The translations under genes were made by a program, and so were the position numbers. Positions 28,001-33,550 of a DNA stretch of 64,000 nucleotides are shown here, one piece after another; position 1 is the stretch's first letter, and every line of letters begins with the position of its first letter. This stretch comes from Limanda limanda (Eukaryota > Chordata > Actinopteri > Pleuronectiformes > Pleuronectidae), in assembly GCF_963576545.1 (NCBI RefSeq), contig NC_083656.1, positions 10,006,346 to 10,070,345 of the forward strand, given 5' to 3'. Under the pieces are notes generated by a model that saw nothing but the letters and a program-made list of their open reading frames with translations, did not search any database and was not told where the DNA came from.

Positions 28001-31000
28001 TCTCCTCCCCTCCTCTCCTCTTCCTCTCCTCCTCTGCTCCTCTCCTTCTCTCCTCCTCCTCCTCTCCTCCTCTCTTCCTCTCTTCCTCTCTTCCTCTCCT
28101 CCTCTCCTCCTCTCCTCCTCTCCTCCTCTCCTCCTATCCTCCTCTCCTCCTCTCTTCCTCTCCTCCTCTCTTCCTCTCCTCCTCTCTTCCTCATCTCCTC
28201 TCCTCCTCTCCTCGTCTCCTCCTCATCTCCTCTCCTCCACTCCTCCTCTTCTCTTCCTATCTTCCTCTCTTCCTCTCTTCCTCTCCTCCTCTTCTCTCTC
28301 TTCTCTCATTTGGTCTCGTCTTGTCTCCTTTCCTCTTCTCTCCTCCTCATCTTATAGTAACTCTCTTTTACTCTCCTTCACTTTTTCTTTCTTCATATTA
28401 TTTCTGTTACTTTCCTGAAGCTTTCACATGTTCTTACATTCCTTTCTCTGTCCTACTCTATCGTACATCCCCTTGTTGGTGAAAAGGAGGAATGATCTGA
28501 TTGTAGAGCTTCCAAAGGTTTTTTTCTCTGGTGTTGTTCTCAAATCAAGTTTGTACAGAAAGTATAAGAACATGATTACAGTGAAAAAATTCACATCATA
28601 TTTTTCCAATGAGTATAATATATCTCTTTTTAACACATATTTTCTGCTCTCTTCAACTCTGTCATTCTATCTTTGCTTTTTTCTTCCCCAATATTCGCCC
28701 CCTCACATTTCTCCCCTCAGTTCTCTGCATATCTTTACCTCCCCCCCTCTCTGCTGTGCTCATGTCCCTCCTCACCCTGCTGTGTGTCCATTCCAGCCGA
28801 GGTACTACTGTGCTCTGCATGCCCAGTGGGAGTGTTCCCCTGCAAGCAGCATTGAGATAAGCACAGGGATGGGATCCAAAGGGGGGGGGGGGGGCCTGAC
28901 AGTGGTGGAGCCGTCTGCCTCATGATACGAGCTTCCTGCCTCAGGGGTCAAGGGCAGAGCACCTAGGGGTCTCTGGTGGTTGCCAAGCAGCTGCAGCTGG
29001 ATTTGAAGTTATCGTCTGGAACGGGGAAAAAATGAAGAAAGAGCTTTTCATCCTCAATGCAAATCTCAGCTCTCAGCCCCGTGTCTGGATGTGTGTGTTT
29101 TCAGCGTCTCCCTCGTGGCCGGCTGCTTTGAGTCTGGCCAATTACAAAGTTGTTTGTTAATGTAGCCGACAGTGTGGAGGAGCCCTCAGGCCGTATCTTT
29201 TCATATTCAAATTTCCAGCAGCGATGAAGCTGGGACAACGCAGCCCCGAATGCGAACAATGATATTTAACCACAGATAAGATATTGCAACTCAAAAAGGA
29301 TCCCCCCCCCCTAAATGGTTTCTCCTCTAGGAATACAAATAGCTGACTTATTATGGATGCTCACAAAATAGTCCCACAGGAGATGTGGGTCTGATTTTCT
29401 CATTTAGATTATCTTTCATTGATTTTCTGTTATATTTCGTTGTCGACTTCATCCATTCTCCTCAAAGTGAATTGCCTTCTCACTTCTGTTTTATTGACTT
29501 GTTTTGTGTGATTTAGGTTATTTAACTCTGAGAGCCGCCTCTGATAACATCTACTTTCTTTCTCTTCACCCACGATCACACAGATCAGCCCCCTGCGGCC
29601 TCAGAGACCCAGGAGTCAAGTTCTCAGCCAGATAGGTGGAGACCGCCGCCTCTCTGTGTCCCCCGGACCCCCGTCCTCCTCCTCCAGCTACTCCTCCTCC
29701 CCGGGACCACCGCCCATCACGCCCAGGAGCAAACTGTCCTTTTCACTGCACGCTGGTTCTAGTAAGAGCGAGTTCACTTTTTTCTCACTCAATTAACAGG
29801 TTGTGTGATCTCTGGACAGCAGCGTGCACCATCTGTGAGGACCTCCCTGTCAGCACACGCTGAGCTACACATGCTGCTCACAGTTTGATCTGGAACACAG
29901 AGCTACTGCATGTGTGATATGAGCCACACTTCTTTTAATGGCCCTCCGCAAATTATAACTGTCAGCACCGCAGGTTAACACCGTCACACAGAGCGGCTCA
30001 ATGTGTTGAGCTACTGATCAAGGATGTAGATTTACCAACAACAAGAGAACTTGCTATCGATGCTTCTGACTAATTCAGCTTCTTTGCACAGTGACGCTTC
30101 TTCAACACATTTCAAGAGGCTTGAGGTGAAAGATTTGAGAGATGCAGACATGGATTTTAAAACTCAAGCGTATGAGTTTCATCCAACTGTCTGTATTTTA
30201 ATATTTCACTTCTTTAAAGTTTGGGATTTGTAAAACTCACATGTTTTGAAGTCAAAATGCATCAGAGGTTGAGATATTCTGACTTTTACTTGACAATAAA
30301 TATCGGTGGAACTTTGACAAGGTGGTTCCATCCCCTGATCACCACAACACATCGTCCATCTTTATAAACAGTCTATGGTCACTGGGTCTATAACCGTAAA
30401 CACTACCCATCATGCATCTCTGCCAGTGTAACACCCCTAGGGTTGCAAAATTCCGGGAATATTCAAAGTTGGAAACTTTCCATGGGAATTAACGGGAATA
30501 TACAGGAATTAACGGGAATAAAAGGGAATATATGGGATTTAACGGGAATAAACGGGAAATGTTGTGGGTAATTTATACTAACTGTATTTACCTTGTCATA
30601 TACAGACATAAATATAAACATTTTGTTGTGTCATAGGCGGATTTGAGCCCTGAGGAAACTTTGGGCACTTGACTATATGCTTCTGCATCGTTGTGTCATT
30701 CTTAACATAGGTCTTTGCACAGTATTTGCAGATGTACACAGCCTTTCCTTCTACATTGGATGAGGTGAAATGTCTCCACACATGAGATTCTGTAGAATAA
30801 TAATAATGAGATAATGAGAATAATGAGAAAAAAGTTTGTAAAAAAACGCTAATGCAATGCCAGAGATATAAATAGTTAGCCAAACAATCGGAATCGTCTG
30901 TAAACATATTTTATAATTGATGGATAAATGAATGGAAATAGGCTAGATGAACAGATGAATAATTCCCGAGCTAAACTTCCCATGGAAAGTTTCCGGAAAT

Positions 31001-31957
31001 TTACCGGAAACTTTCCACCCCTTTGCAACCCTAAACACCACACCTCGATGATGGGTTGAAGTAAAGTGTGAACAAATGTGTTGATGACATCATCAGGGGT
31101 GAGCCTCAAAGTTCATATCACTTTGAAAGTATTGAAAGACTAACTTAATTATTTCCTGGCTCCCCAGTGAAGTTCATGTTGAAGTGTTTCTGGAAAGTTA
31201 ATTCCAAAATGTTCTCTTATTTTATTTTTAAAAAATACACTCAGTCTGGAACTGGAAGTGAGCAGGAACAGGTCATGTGATCTGTTCTGATGATGAGCTG
31301 ATGTTCTCCTGCAGGTCTGGAGCTGAACGGGATGGGCTGCTCCGACAAGGGTGAAACTCCTCCCCCTCTGCCCGTGAAAGGCAGCACGTCTGATTACGGG
31401 AACCTGCTCGATAATCAAGACCTGGCTTCTCCCTCCACGCCTCCGCCTCCCCCGCCCCATCCAAGGGTAGGTGTTTTAATTAGGCCTGAGAGGAGCTCCT
31501 TAATGATGTACAGCACTTTTAATGAAACAAGATGCCACTACAAGCATTTGACATTTGGGTCAACCTCCTCCACTCTGCCCGACCTCTGTGTGCATGCGTG
31601 TTCCTCACTCAGGTTTTGACCTGTCCTGCGTTTTGTGTCATTTTTGTAAACTGTGTCACAGACGAGTGTAGGCATCAGTCAGTTAGCAGCAAGGGGCTGC
31701 GGCCGCCTGTCCACCCCACTGTTATTTATACTCGCCCTCCCCCCTCCAGCCGGCCCGGCGCTCAGACGTGATTGATTGGATGATTACTTTACCTCTCACA
31801 TCCATCAGCAGCTCTCCCGCTGTTAATCAGCGGCTCGTCTCGCCACACTCAGCCACGTCTCCGCTGCCCATCCGCTCTCCTCGCCACACGTTAACTAATC
31901 TTATTTATCCACTGTCACGGCCCGTGGACAGGTAGTAAAATGGAGCCTGGGCACACG

Positions 31958-32010
<53 letters not shown>

Positions 32011-32760
32011 TGTGTGGCAGCGGACTGACAGCAGTGTAGTGAGAGCAGATGCTCTAAGACTGAGCGACAGCCACTCTTCATTTACAGTCCCTGACGGAGG
32101 CGGAGGTGAGGTCACTGACGAGCAGTCCCCCCCCCCCTCGTCTGTTGTCTCTGTCTGAACTCAGGTGTCTCAGGAGGTTCAGAGACTTGATCCAATATAG
32201 ACCTGTTCTTGTGTATTTTTCAGATTTGAAAAAAAATCTAAAAACATCAATGGCTTAGATTGAAATGTCTATGACCCAGAAAGAAAACTTATATTTGGTA
32301 CAATGAGTTTTGTGTCAGAATAAAACTAAATCTTGATCTAAAAGGTCTGTCGCTCGGCTTCCATTCCACTCTTCTGTCATCATGTGGTCGGCCGTGGTTC
32401 AAGTTGTAGTCTGACAAATATGCACTCCGACAGTTTTCACACAGTGATCACCCGATCTGACACAAGCGTTGTGTAAACTGATCCCGGCATCACTTCTTCT
32501 ATTAAAAGTCCTGTCAATCACTTTCGGGAGTGATTTTAATCCTGAGCTCTGGTTTTTGGCGTAGAGCCAAGTTGCCTCCGCTCGAGAATATTGAGATTTC
32601 AAGGTTTAATTTTTGTGTTTGTGTTTGTGTTTTTGTTTGTGTTTTTGTTTGTGTGTCTTCGCAGCACATCCCACCTCCTCTGCCCAGCAAGACCCCTCCC
32701 CCGCCTCCTCCCAAGACCACCAGGAAGCAGGCCTCCATCGATTCAGGAATTGTACAGTGA
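96..32760 (+). CDS. dock1: dock1, dedicator of cytokinesis 1 (DOCK180), 3' 19 exons, 5'-partial
   Basis: Rac guanine-nucleotide exchange factor acting with ELMO and Crk in cell migration and engulfment. Nineteen exons, each with AG before and GT after, join in frame (2253 nt, 750 residues plus stop): 96-181, 781-937, 1526-1566, 2197-2287, 4527-4646, 5796-5885, 6518-6622, 11084-11225, 11915-11996, 13889-13973, 15537-15623, 17168-17344, 18499-18582, 26868-27005, 27396-27538, 27698-27896, 29584-29761, 31315-31466, 32665-32760. DHR-2 spans about window residues 92-495; the ISP motif needed for Rac activation is in the 12th exon. The tail has a basic stretch ([11 protein letters not shown]) and PxxP motifs, ending DSGIVQ. 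The tail distinguishes DOCK1 from DOCK2/5. Vertebrate DOCK1 is about 1865 residues, so the N-terminal SH3, DHR-1 and most helical repeats lie upstream of the window. No frameshift or missing key residue was seen. Confidence 0.97.
182..780 (+). other. dock1 intron (exon 1-2 of window)
   Basis: Holds the 391-694 MITE; nothing else recognised. Confidence 0.9.
391..694. mobile_element. ~300 bp fish MITE with terminal inverted repeats
   Basis: Begins aaggttcagtgtgtaggatt and ends with the inverted form (ttccacacactgaacctt). The inverted arms, size and intronic position fit a non-autonomous DNA transposon widespread in percomorph genomes. No coding capacity. The target duplication is unclear, possibly a short TTAA-like site. 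Confidence 0.75.
781..937 (+). CDS. dock1: dock1 exon 2 of window
   Basis: Acceptor is cacactag and donor is ctc|gtaaga, ending in phase 0. Encodes residues 29-81, including [20 protein letters not shown] and the [15 protein letters not shown] stretch. Still upstream of the catalytic domain. Confidence 0.96.
938..1525 (+). other. dock1 intron (exon 2-3)
   Basis: No repeat or regulatory motif that I can support. Confidence 0.9.
1526..1566 (+). CDS. dock1: dock1 exon 3 of window (41 bp microexon-sized)
   Basis: Short exon encoding [14 protein letters not shown] with a ttgtag acceptor and AG|gtaagt donor (phase 2). DHR-2 begins at about its end. Confidence 0.95.
1567..2196 (+). other. dock1 intron (exon 3-4)
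   Basis: Unique-looking sequence; nothing recognised. Confidence 0.9.
2197..2287 (+). CDS. dock1: dock1 exon 4 of window, start of DHR-2 lobe A
   Basis: Encodes [20 protein letters not shown] and LLLHAKLLK, the opening helices of DHR-2 lobe A, which mediates dimerisation in DOCK proteins. Acceptor tgccag, donor aag|gtacac. Confidence 0.96.
2288..4526 (+). other. dock1 intron (exon 4-5), 2.2 kb
   Basis: No gene or recognisable mobile element seen. The short reading frames have no family features. Confidence 0.85.
4527..4646 (+). CDS. dock1: dock1 exon 5 of window, DHR-2 lobe A
   Basis: 120 bp, phase 0 at both ends; encodes residues 126-165, including [20 protein letters not shown] and IINYFDKGK. 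Acceptor ctgtag, donor aag|gtgaga. Confidence 0.96.
4647..5795 (+). other. dock1 intron (exon 5-6)
   Basis: Only a short (CA)n run near 4680; otherwise nothing recognised. Confidence 0.85.
5796..5885 (+). CDS. dock1: dock1 exon 6 of window, DHR-2 lobe A
   Basis: 90 bp, phase 0; encodes [20 protein letters not shown] then [10 protein letters not shown]. Acceptor aacag, donor ttg|gtaagc. The opening ATG is internal, not a start codon. Confidence 0.96.
5886..6517 (+). other. dock1 intron (exon 6-7)
   Basis: Nothing recognised. Confidence 0.9.
6518..6622 (+). CDS. dock1: dock1 exon 7 of window, DHR-2 lobe A/B junction
   Basis: 105 bp, phase 0; encodes residues 196-230 with [20 protein letters not shown] and [14 protein letters not shown]. 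Acceptor ccacag, donor cga|gtgagt. Confidence 0.97.
7797..8175. repeat. Dispersed fish repeat of ~130 bp tandem monomers, rich in AGGTCA
   Basis: About two and a half diverged monomers, each with a ctcaaatttg-like run, 'cacttggac', 'gaatttggtggtcaaaggtca' in degenerate form, and 'gtgacctcac'. I recognise the pattern as a common percomorph dispersed repeat, but cannot name the family. It carries a perfect CRE palindrome (7844-7851) and a perfect ERE palindrome (7975-7989). Confidence 0.65.
7975..7989. promoter_or_regulatory. Perfect consensus estrogen response element palindrome
   Basis: AGGTCA gtg TGACCT, a 15 bp inverted repeat with a 3 bp spacer, exactly the nuclear-receptor IR3/ERE consensus. 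It lies inside a dispersed repeat in the large intron between dock1 exons 7 and 8. Function is unproven; sequence match only. Confidence 0.45.
11084..11225 (+). CDS. dock1: dock1 exon 8 of window, DHR-2 lobe B
   Basis: Encodes residues 231-277, including [20 protein letters not shown] and [16 protein letters not shown]. The donor CAAT|gtatcc is far from consensus after the GT; it is placed by the in-frame join to the next exon (QYIQCFTVK). Confidence 0.94.
11226..11914 (+). other. dock1 intron (exon 8-9)
   Basis: More than half is the hAT MITE at 11320-11739; nothing else recognised. Confidence 0.9.
11320..11739. mobile_element. hAT-type MITE, 420 bp, with perfect 8 bp target duplication
   Basis: Starts tagggacggga and ends tccccccatcccta, giving short inverted termini. 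It is flanked on both sides by GTGTTATC (11312-11319 and 11740-11747), the 8 bp duplication expected of hAT transposases. The interior has 'gatacgatactatcacgata' and 'attgcgattc' motifs typical of an abundant fish element. No ORF, so non-autonomous. Confidence 0.9.
11915..11996 (+). CDS. dock1: dock1 exon 9 of window, DHR-2 lobe B
   Basis: 82 bp; encodes residues 278-304, [19 protein letters not shown] and PVSEQIV. Acceptor gaaag, donor gag|gtgagc in phase 2. Confidence 0.96.
11997..13888 (+). other. dock1 intron (exon 9-10)
   Basis: Contains a (TG)n run (12223-12252), a short CAG run near 12868 and a GA run (13490-13508). A 183-codon frame from 12051 crosses the TG run and has no family features; I treat it as chance. 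Confidence 0.85.
13889..13973 (+). CDS. dock1: dock1 exon 10 of window, DHR-2 lobe B
   Basis: 85 bp; encodes residues 305-333, [20 protein letters not shown] and KDPDNEFA. Acceptor ccacag, donor gcg|gtaatt. Confidence 0.96.
13974..15536 (+). other. dock1 intron (exon 10-11)
   Basis: Nothing recognised. Confidence 0.85.
15537..15623 (+). CDS. dock1: dock1 exon 11 of window, DHR-2 lobe B
   Basis: 87 bp, phase 0; encodes [20 protein letters not shown] then WFEVKSVST. Acceptor ctccag, donor acg|gtgagt. Lobe B contacts the Rac switch regions in DOCK family structures. Confidence 0.96.
15624..17167 (+). other. dock1 intron (exon 11-12)
   Basis: Nothing recognised. Confidence 0.85.
17168..17344 (+). 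CDS. dock1: dock1 exon 12 of window, catalytic core of DHR-2 (lobe C)
   Basis: 177 bp encoding residues 363-421. It holds the EEISPLENA segment; the ISP triplet (residues 365-367) is the site whose substitution abolishes DOCK180 Rac activation in the literature. It also holds [10 protein letters not shown] (about residues 406-415), the loop containing the nucleotide-sensor valine described for DOCK GEFs. Both are intact, so a functional GEF is expected. Confidence 0.97.
17485..17701 (+). repeat. Intronic duplicated segment, copy A
   Basis: Direct-orientation match to 20378-20610, about 94% identical by eye over the main ~190 bp. Shared landmarks are 'cagcttgatgtttttacctt', 'tagaatctttattacacaaa' and 'gaagctgacaaagcaggtga'. 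Lies in the intron after exon 12. Confidence 0.85.
17702..17815. repeat. Degenerate dispersed repeat fragment shared with 41361-41460
   Basis: Shares 'gcaccgaactc' and 'gtgagcccatgtgaaaatac' with 41361-41460. An old dispersed fish repeat fragment; family unknown. Confidence 0.5.
18499..18582 (+). CDS. dock1: dock1 exon 13 of window, DHR-2 lobe C
   Basis: 84 bp, phase 0; encodes [20 protein letters not shown] then LKDLIAWQ. Acceptor ccccag, donor cag|gtgaga; followed by the largest intron in the window. Confidence 0.96.
19300..19395 (+). repeat. LINE-like 3' tail fragment
   Basis: 'ctgctgcagtaacaactgaa' then 'tttatccgacttggtatcaa' and a (CTTAT)n-like end match the 3' terminal pattern of fish L2/CR1-type LINEs and dependent SINEs. 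Truncated; no reverse transcriptase reading frame nearby. Confidence 0.5.
19791..19842. repeat. (AC)n microsatellite
   Basis: Nearly pure AC dinucleotide run with two AG interruptions, in the large dock1 intron. Confidence 0.95.
20378..20610 (+). repeat. Intronic duplicated segment, copy B
   Basis: Second copy of 17485-17701, now in the next intron, with a ~16 bp extra block (tgacgccgaagtcttc) near its left end. No inverted termini or poly-A tail mark it as a transposon. Confidence 0.85.
21594..21660. repeat. Dispersed repeat fragment (tail of fish SINE/LINE type)
   Basis: 'ttcagttttatttgtgtaga' followed by 'gcccaatcacaac' and 'gggcttctcaac' resembles a very common fish repeat (consensus-like 'tttatttgtatagcgccaaatcacaac'). 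Short and diverged. Confidence 0.5.
24163..24195. repeat. (GT)n microsatellite
   Basis: GT run with a single GTAT interruption. Confidence 0.9.
24822..24852. repeat. Poly-C followed by (AC)n
   Basis: About 12 C followed by nine or so AC units; intronic simple repeat. Confidence 0.9.
25064..25091. repeat. (CA)n microsatellite
   Basis: CA run of about 14 units in the large dock1 intron. Confidence 0.9.
25933..26694 (-). mobile_element. Non-autonomous hAT element carrying a BED-finger exon, copy 1 (762 bp)
   Basis: Starts tagggttgcacaaag and ends cctttgcaaccctа-type terminus (…ttgcaaccct then a). Flanked by GTCCAGAC at 25925-25932 and 26695-26702, a perfect 8 bp target duplication. Subterminal 'ggaaactttccatgggaatt' is shared with copies 2 and 3. 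The minus strand carries a BED zinc-finger reading frame. No full transposase is present. Confidence 0.9.
26038..26244 (-). pseudogene. BED zinc-finger remnant of hAT transposase, copy 1
   Basis: Open 68-codon frame with [33 protein letters not shown] and IVKC. The C-x2-C ... H-x3-C spacing with an upstream WRHF aromatic pair is the BED-finger DNA-binding signature of hAT transposases and ZBED proteins. A candidate acceptor (ctacag, minus strand) lies just upstream of the ATG. The dimerisation and DDE catalytic regions are absent, so this cannot be a working transposase. Confidence 0.75.
26868..27005 (+). CDS. dock1: dock1 exon 14 of window, end of DHR-2
   Basis: 138 bp, phase 0; encodes [20 protein letters not shown] and the helix [20 protein letters not shown] that closes DHR-2. 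Acceptor gctag, donor ctg|gtgaga. Confidence 0.97.
27006..27395 (+). other. dock1 intron (exon 14-15)
   Basis: AT-rich, nothing recognised. Confidence 0.9.
27396..27538 (+). CDS. dock1: dock1 exon 15 of window, Ser-rich linker
   Basis: 143 bp; encodes residues 496-542, [20 protein letters not shown] then [18 protein letters not shown]. Low-complexity Ser/Pro linker, phosphorylation-prone by composition. Donor GG|gtaaca, phase 2. Confidence 0.96.
27698..27896 (+). CDS. dock1: dock1 exon 16 of window, polybasic region
   Basis: 199 bp; encodes [20 protein letters not shown], the basic cluster [19 protein letters not shown] and EAVILSET. The basic cluster corresponds to the phosphoinositide/phosphatidic-acid-binding stretch reported in DOCK1/DOCK2. 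The donor acg|gtactg runs straight into a long polypyrimidine tract. Confidence 0.96.
27897..29583 (+). other. dock1 intron (exon 16-17)
   Basis: First quarter is the polypyrimidine tract; also a G run at about 28880-28893. Nothing else recognised. Confidence 0.85.
27900..28345 (+). repeat. Long polypyrimidine (TCCTCCTCTCC)n tract
   Basis: About 450 bp in which the + strand is almost entirely C and T, built from shifting TCC/TCT/TTCC units. It starts within a few bases of the exon 16 donor. It gives spurious Arg/Glu-rich frames on the minus strand. Confidence 0.95.
29584..29761 (+). CDS. dock1: dock1 exon 17 of window
   Basis: 178 bp; encodes [20 protein letters not shown], a Ser/Pro run and [17 protein letters not shown]. 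Acceptor cacag, donor TCTA|gtaaga (phase 1). Confidence 0.95.
30438..31033 (-). mobile_element. Non-autonomous hAT element carrying a BED-finger exon, copy 2 (596 bp)
   Basis: Starts tagggttgcaaaattccg and ends tttgcaaccct plus a. Flanks are AACACCCC (30430-30437) and AACACCAC (31034-31041), an 8 bp target duplication with one mismatch. The left subterminal zone holds several gggaattaacgggaata-type units. Compared with copies 1 and 3 it lacks the internal hairpin region. Confidence 0.88.
30596..30789 (-). pseudogene. BED zinc-finger remnant of hAT transposase, copy 2
   Basis: Minus-strand frame with [20 protein letters not shown] then [19 protein letters not shown], ending VYIYVCI and stop, nearly the same as copies 1 and 3. 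A ttattctacag acceptor-like site sits at its 5' edge (ctgtag on the + strand at 30790-30795). Only the DNA-binding finger survives. Confidence 0.72.
31315..31466 (+). CDS. dock1: dock1 exon 18 of window, first PxxP module
   Basis: 152 bp; encodes [39 protein letters not shown] and a Pro run. PPPLPVKG is a Crk SH3-type ligand as in DOCK180. Acceptor ctgcag, donor agg|gtaggt. Confidence 0.96.
31951..32010. repeat. (CA)n microsatellite
   Basis: About 60 bp of CA with occasional CG units in the last dock1 intron. Confidence 0.95.
32608..32658 (+). repeat. GTTT/GTTTTT-rich tract at the last dock1 acceptor
   Basis: Repeating gtgttt and gtttttgttt units, immediately before 'gtgtcttcgcag', the acceptor of the terminal exon. 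It replaces the usual C/T-rich tract with a U/G-rich one. Confidence 0.8.
32665..32760 (+). CDS. dock1: dock1 terminal coding exon
   Basis: 96 bp with stop TGA at 32758-32760. Encodes [20 protein letters not shown] then [11 protein letters not shown], the conserved DOCK1 C-terminus with its second SH3-binding motif. Confidence 0.97.
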   Translation, partial: HIPPPLPSKTPPPPPPKTTRKQASIDSGIVQ

Positions 32761-33550
32761 ACAAAAGACGCTGACAGTAGGACCAAAACAACACACTGAC
32801 AACACAACAAAACGACAACAAAAAGCAACAACTCTCCATCAACAGCAGCAGTAACCGCTCCCCCTTGAAAAGCGGTTGTGTTTTTCTTTTTGTACCCACA
32901 CATTCCTCGCTCCCTGTCCCAGCTTGACAAGATGAATACCTCACCGTCGCCCGCCCACTTCTTACCATCCTTTTTCCACTTTTCCATTTCGCCTTCGGTT
33001 TGACGTGGACGCCGTCTGCAGCGGGGGGGCGTCGCACAGAGGAGCCGTCACTGAATCTGTAAAACGCTGCCTGGCCACCTCCAGACTTTATCACCACATA
33101 GAACCAACAGCTTCCCAGTACAGATCCACTCTCCAGTATACCAGAGCACATAGCTCATTGAATTCCTTTTTATCTCTTTTTATCCATATTCCCACTATGT
33201 ACAGAGGTTTGTATATATGATTTTGATTTTATTTCTCCTTTTTTTTTTGTGTCTGTGATTTGATCATGACTCTTTTTTTGTATTAACGTATCATTTAGAT
33301 TAAGTGGCATTTATATGAAACAAAAAAAAAGGGCCTGCAGGTTTTGAATTGACGGGGACTTGATGGAGTTGGTATGTGAGAACCTATCGAGGATTTTCAT
33401 TGGTTAAATTTGTGGAGTGCACATACGACTAACTCACATCGCATTATCGTTGTTCAGACCTTGTCCTTGTAACCTTGGATTCCAATAACATTGACTGTTC
33501 CCAGCTCACTACTGACATCACTTCTGAATAAACTTTCAAATGTATGTATT
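32761..33550 (+). other. dock1: dock1 3' UTR
   Basis: Runs from the dock1 stop to just past the AATAAA at 33527-33532. The start is CAA/ACA rich, and short A and T homopolymers follow. The cleavage site is inferred to fall about 15-25 bp after the signal. Confidence 0.75.
33527..33532 (+). terminator. dock1 poly(A) signal AATAAA
   Basis: Canonical AATAAA 767 bp after the dock1 stop, followed by a T-rich stretch (33571-33590) suitable as a downstream element. No earlier canonical signal was seen in the UTR. Confidence 0.7.

Larger units (their letters stand above)
29762..31314 (+). other. dock1 intron (exon 17-18)
   Basis: Holds hAT copy 2 (30438-31033); the remainder looks unique. Confidence 0.85.
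31467..32664 (+). other. dock1 intron (exon 18-19)
   Basis: Holds the CA run (31951-32010) and the G/T-rich acceptor tract. If retained, it would add about 50 codons and a stop after exon 18. Confidence 0.85.

Noticed and set aside
27880..28194. Arg/Glu-rich 104-codon minus-strand frame
   Set aside because: Pure by-product of the polypyrimidine microsatellite.
32606..33151. 181-codon minus-strand frame across the last dock1 exon and 3' UTR
   Set aside because: Antisense to conserved dock1 coding sequence; low-complexity tail from the GTTT repeat.
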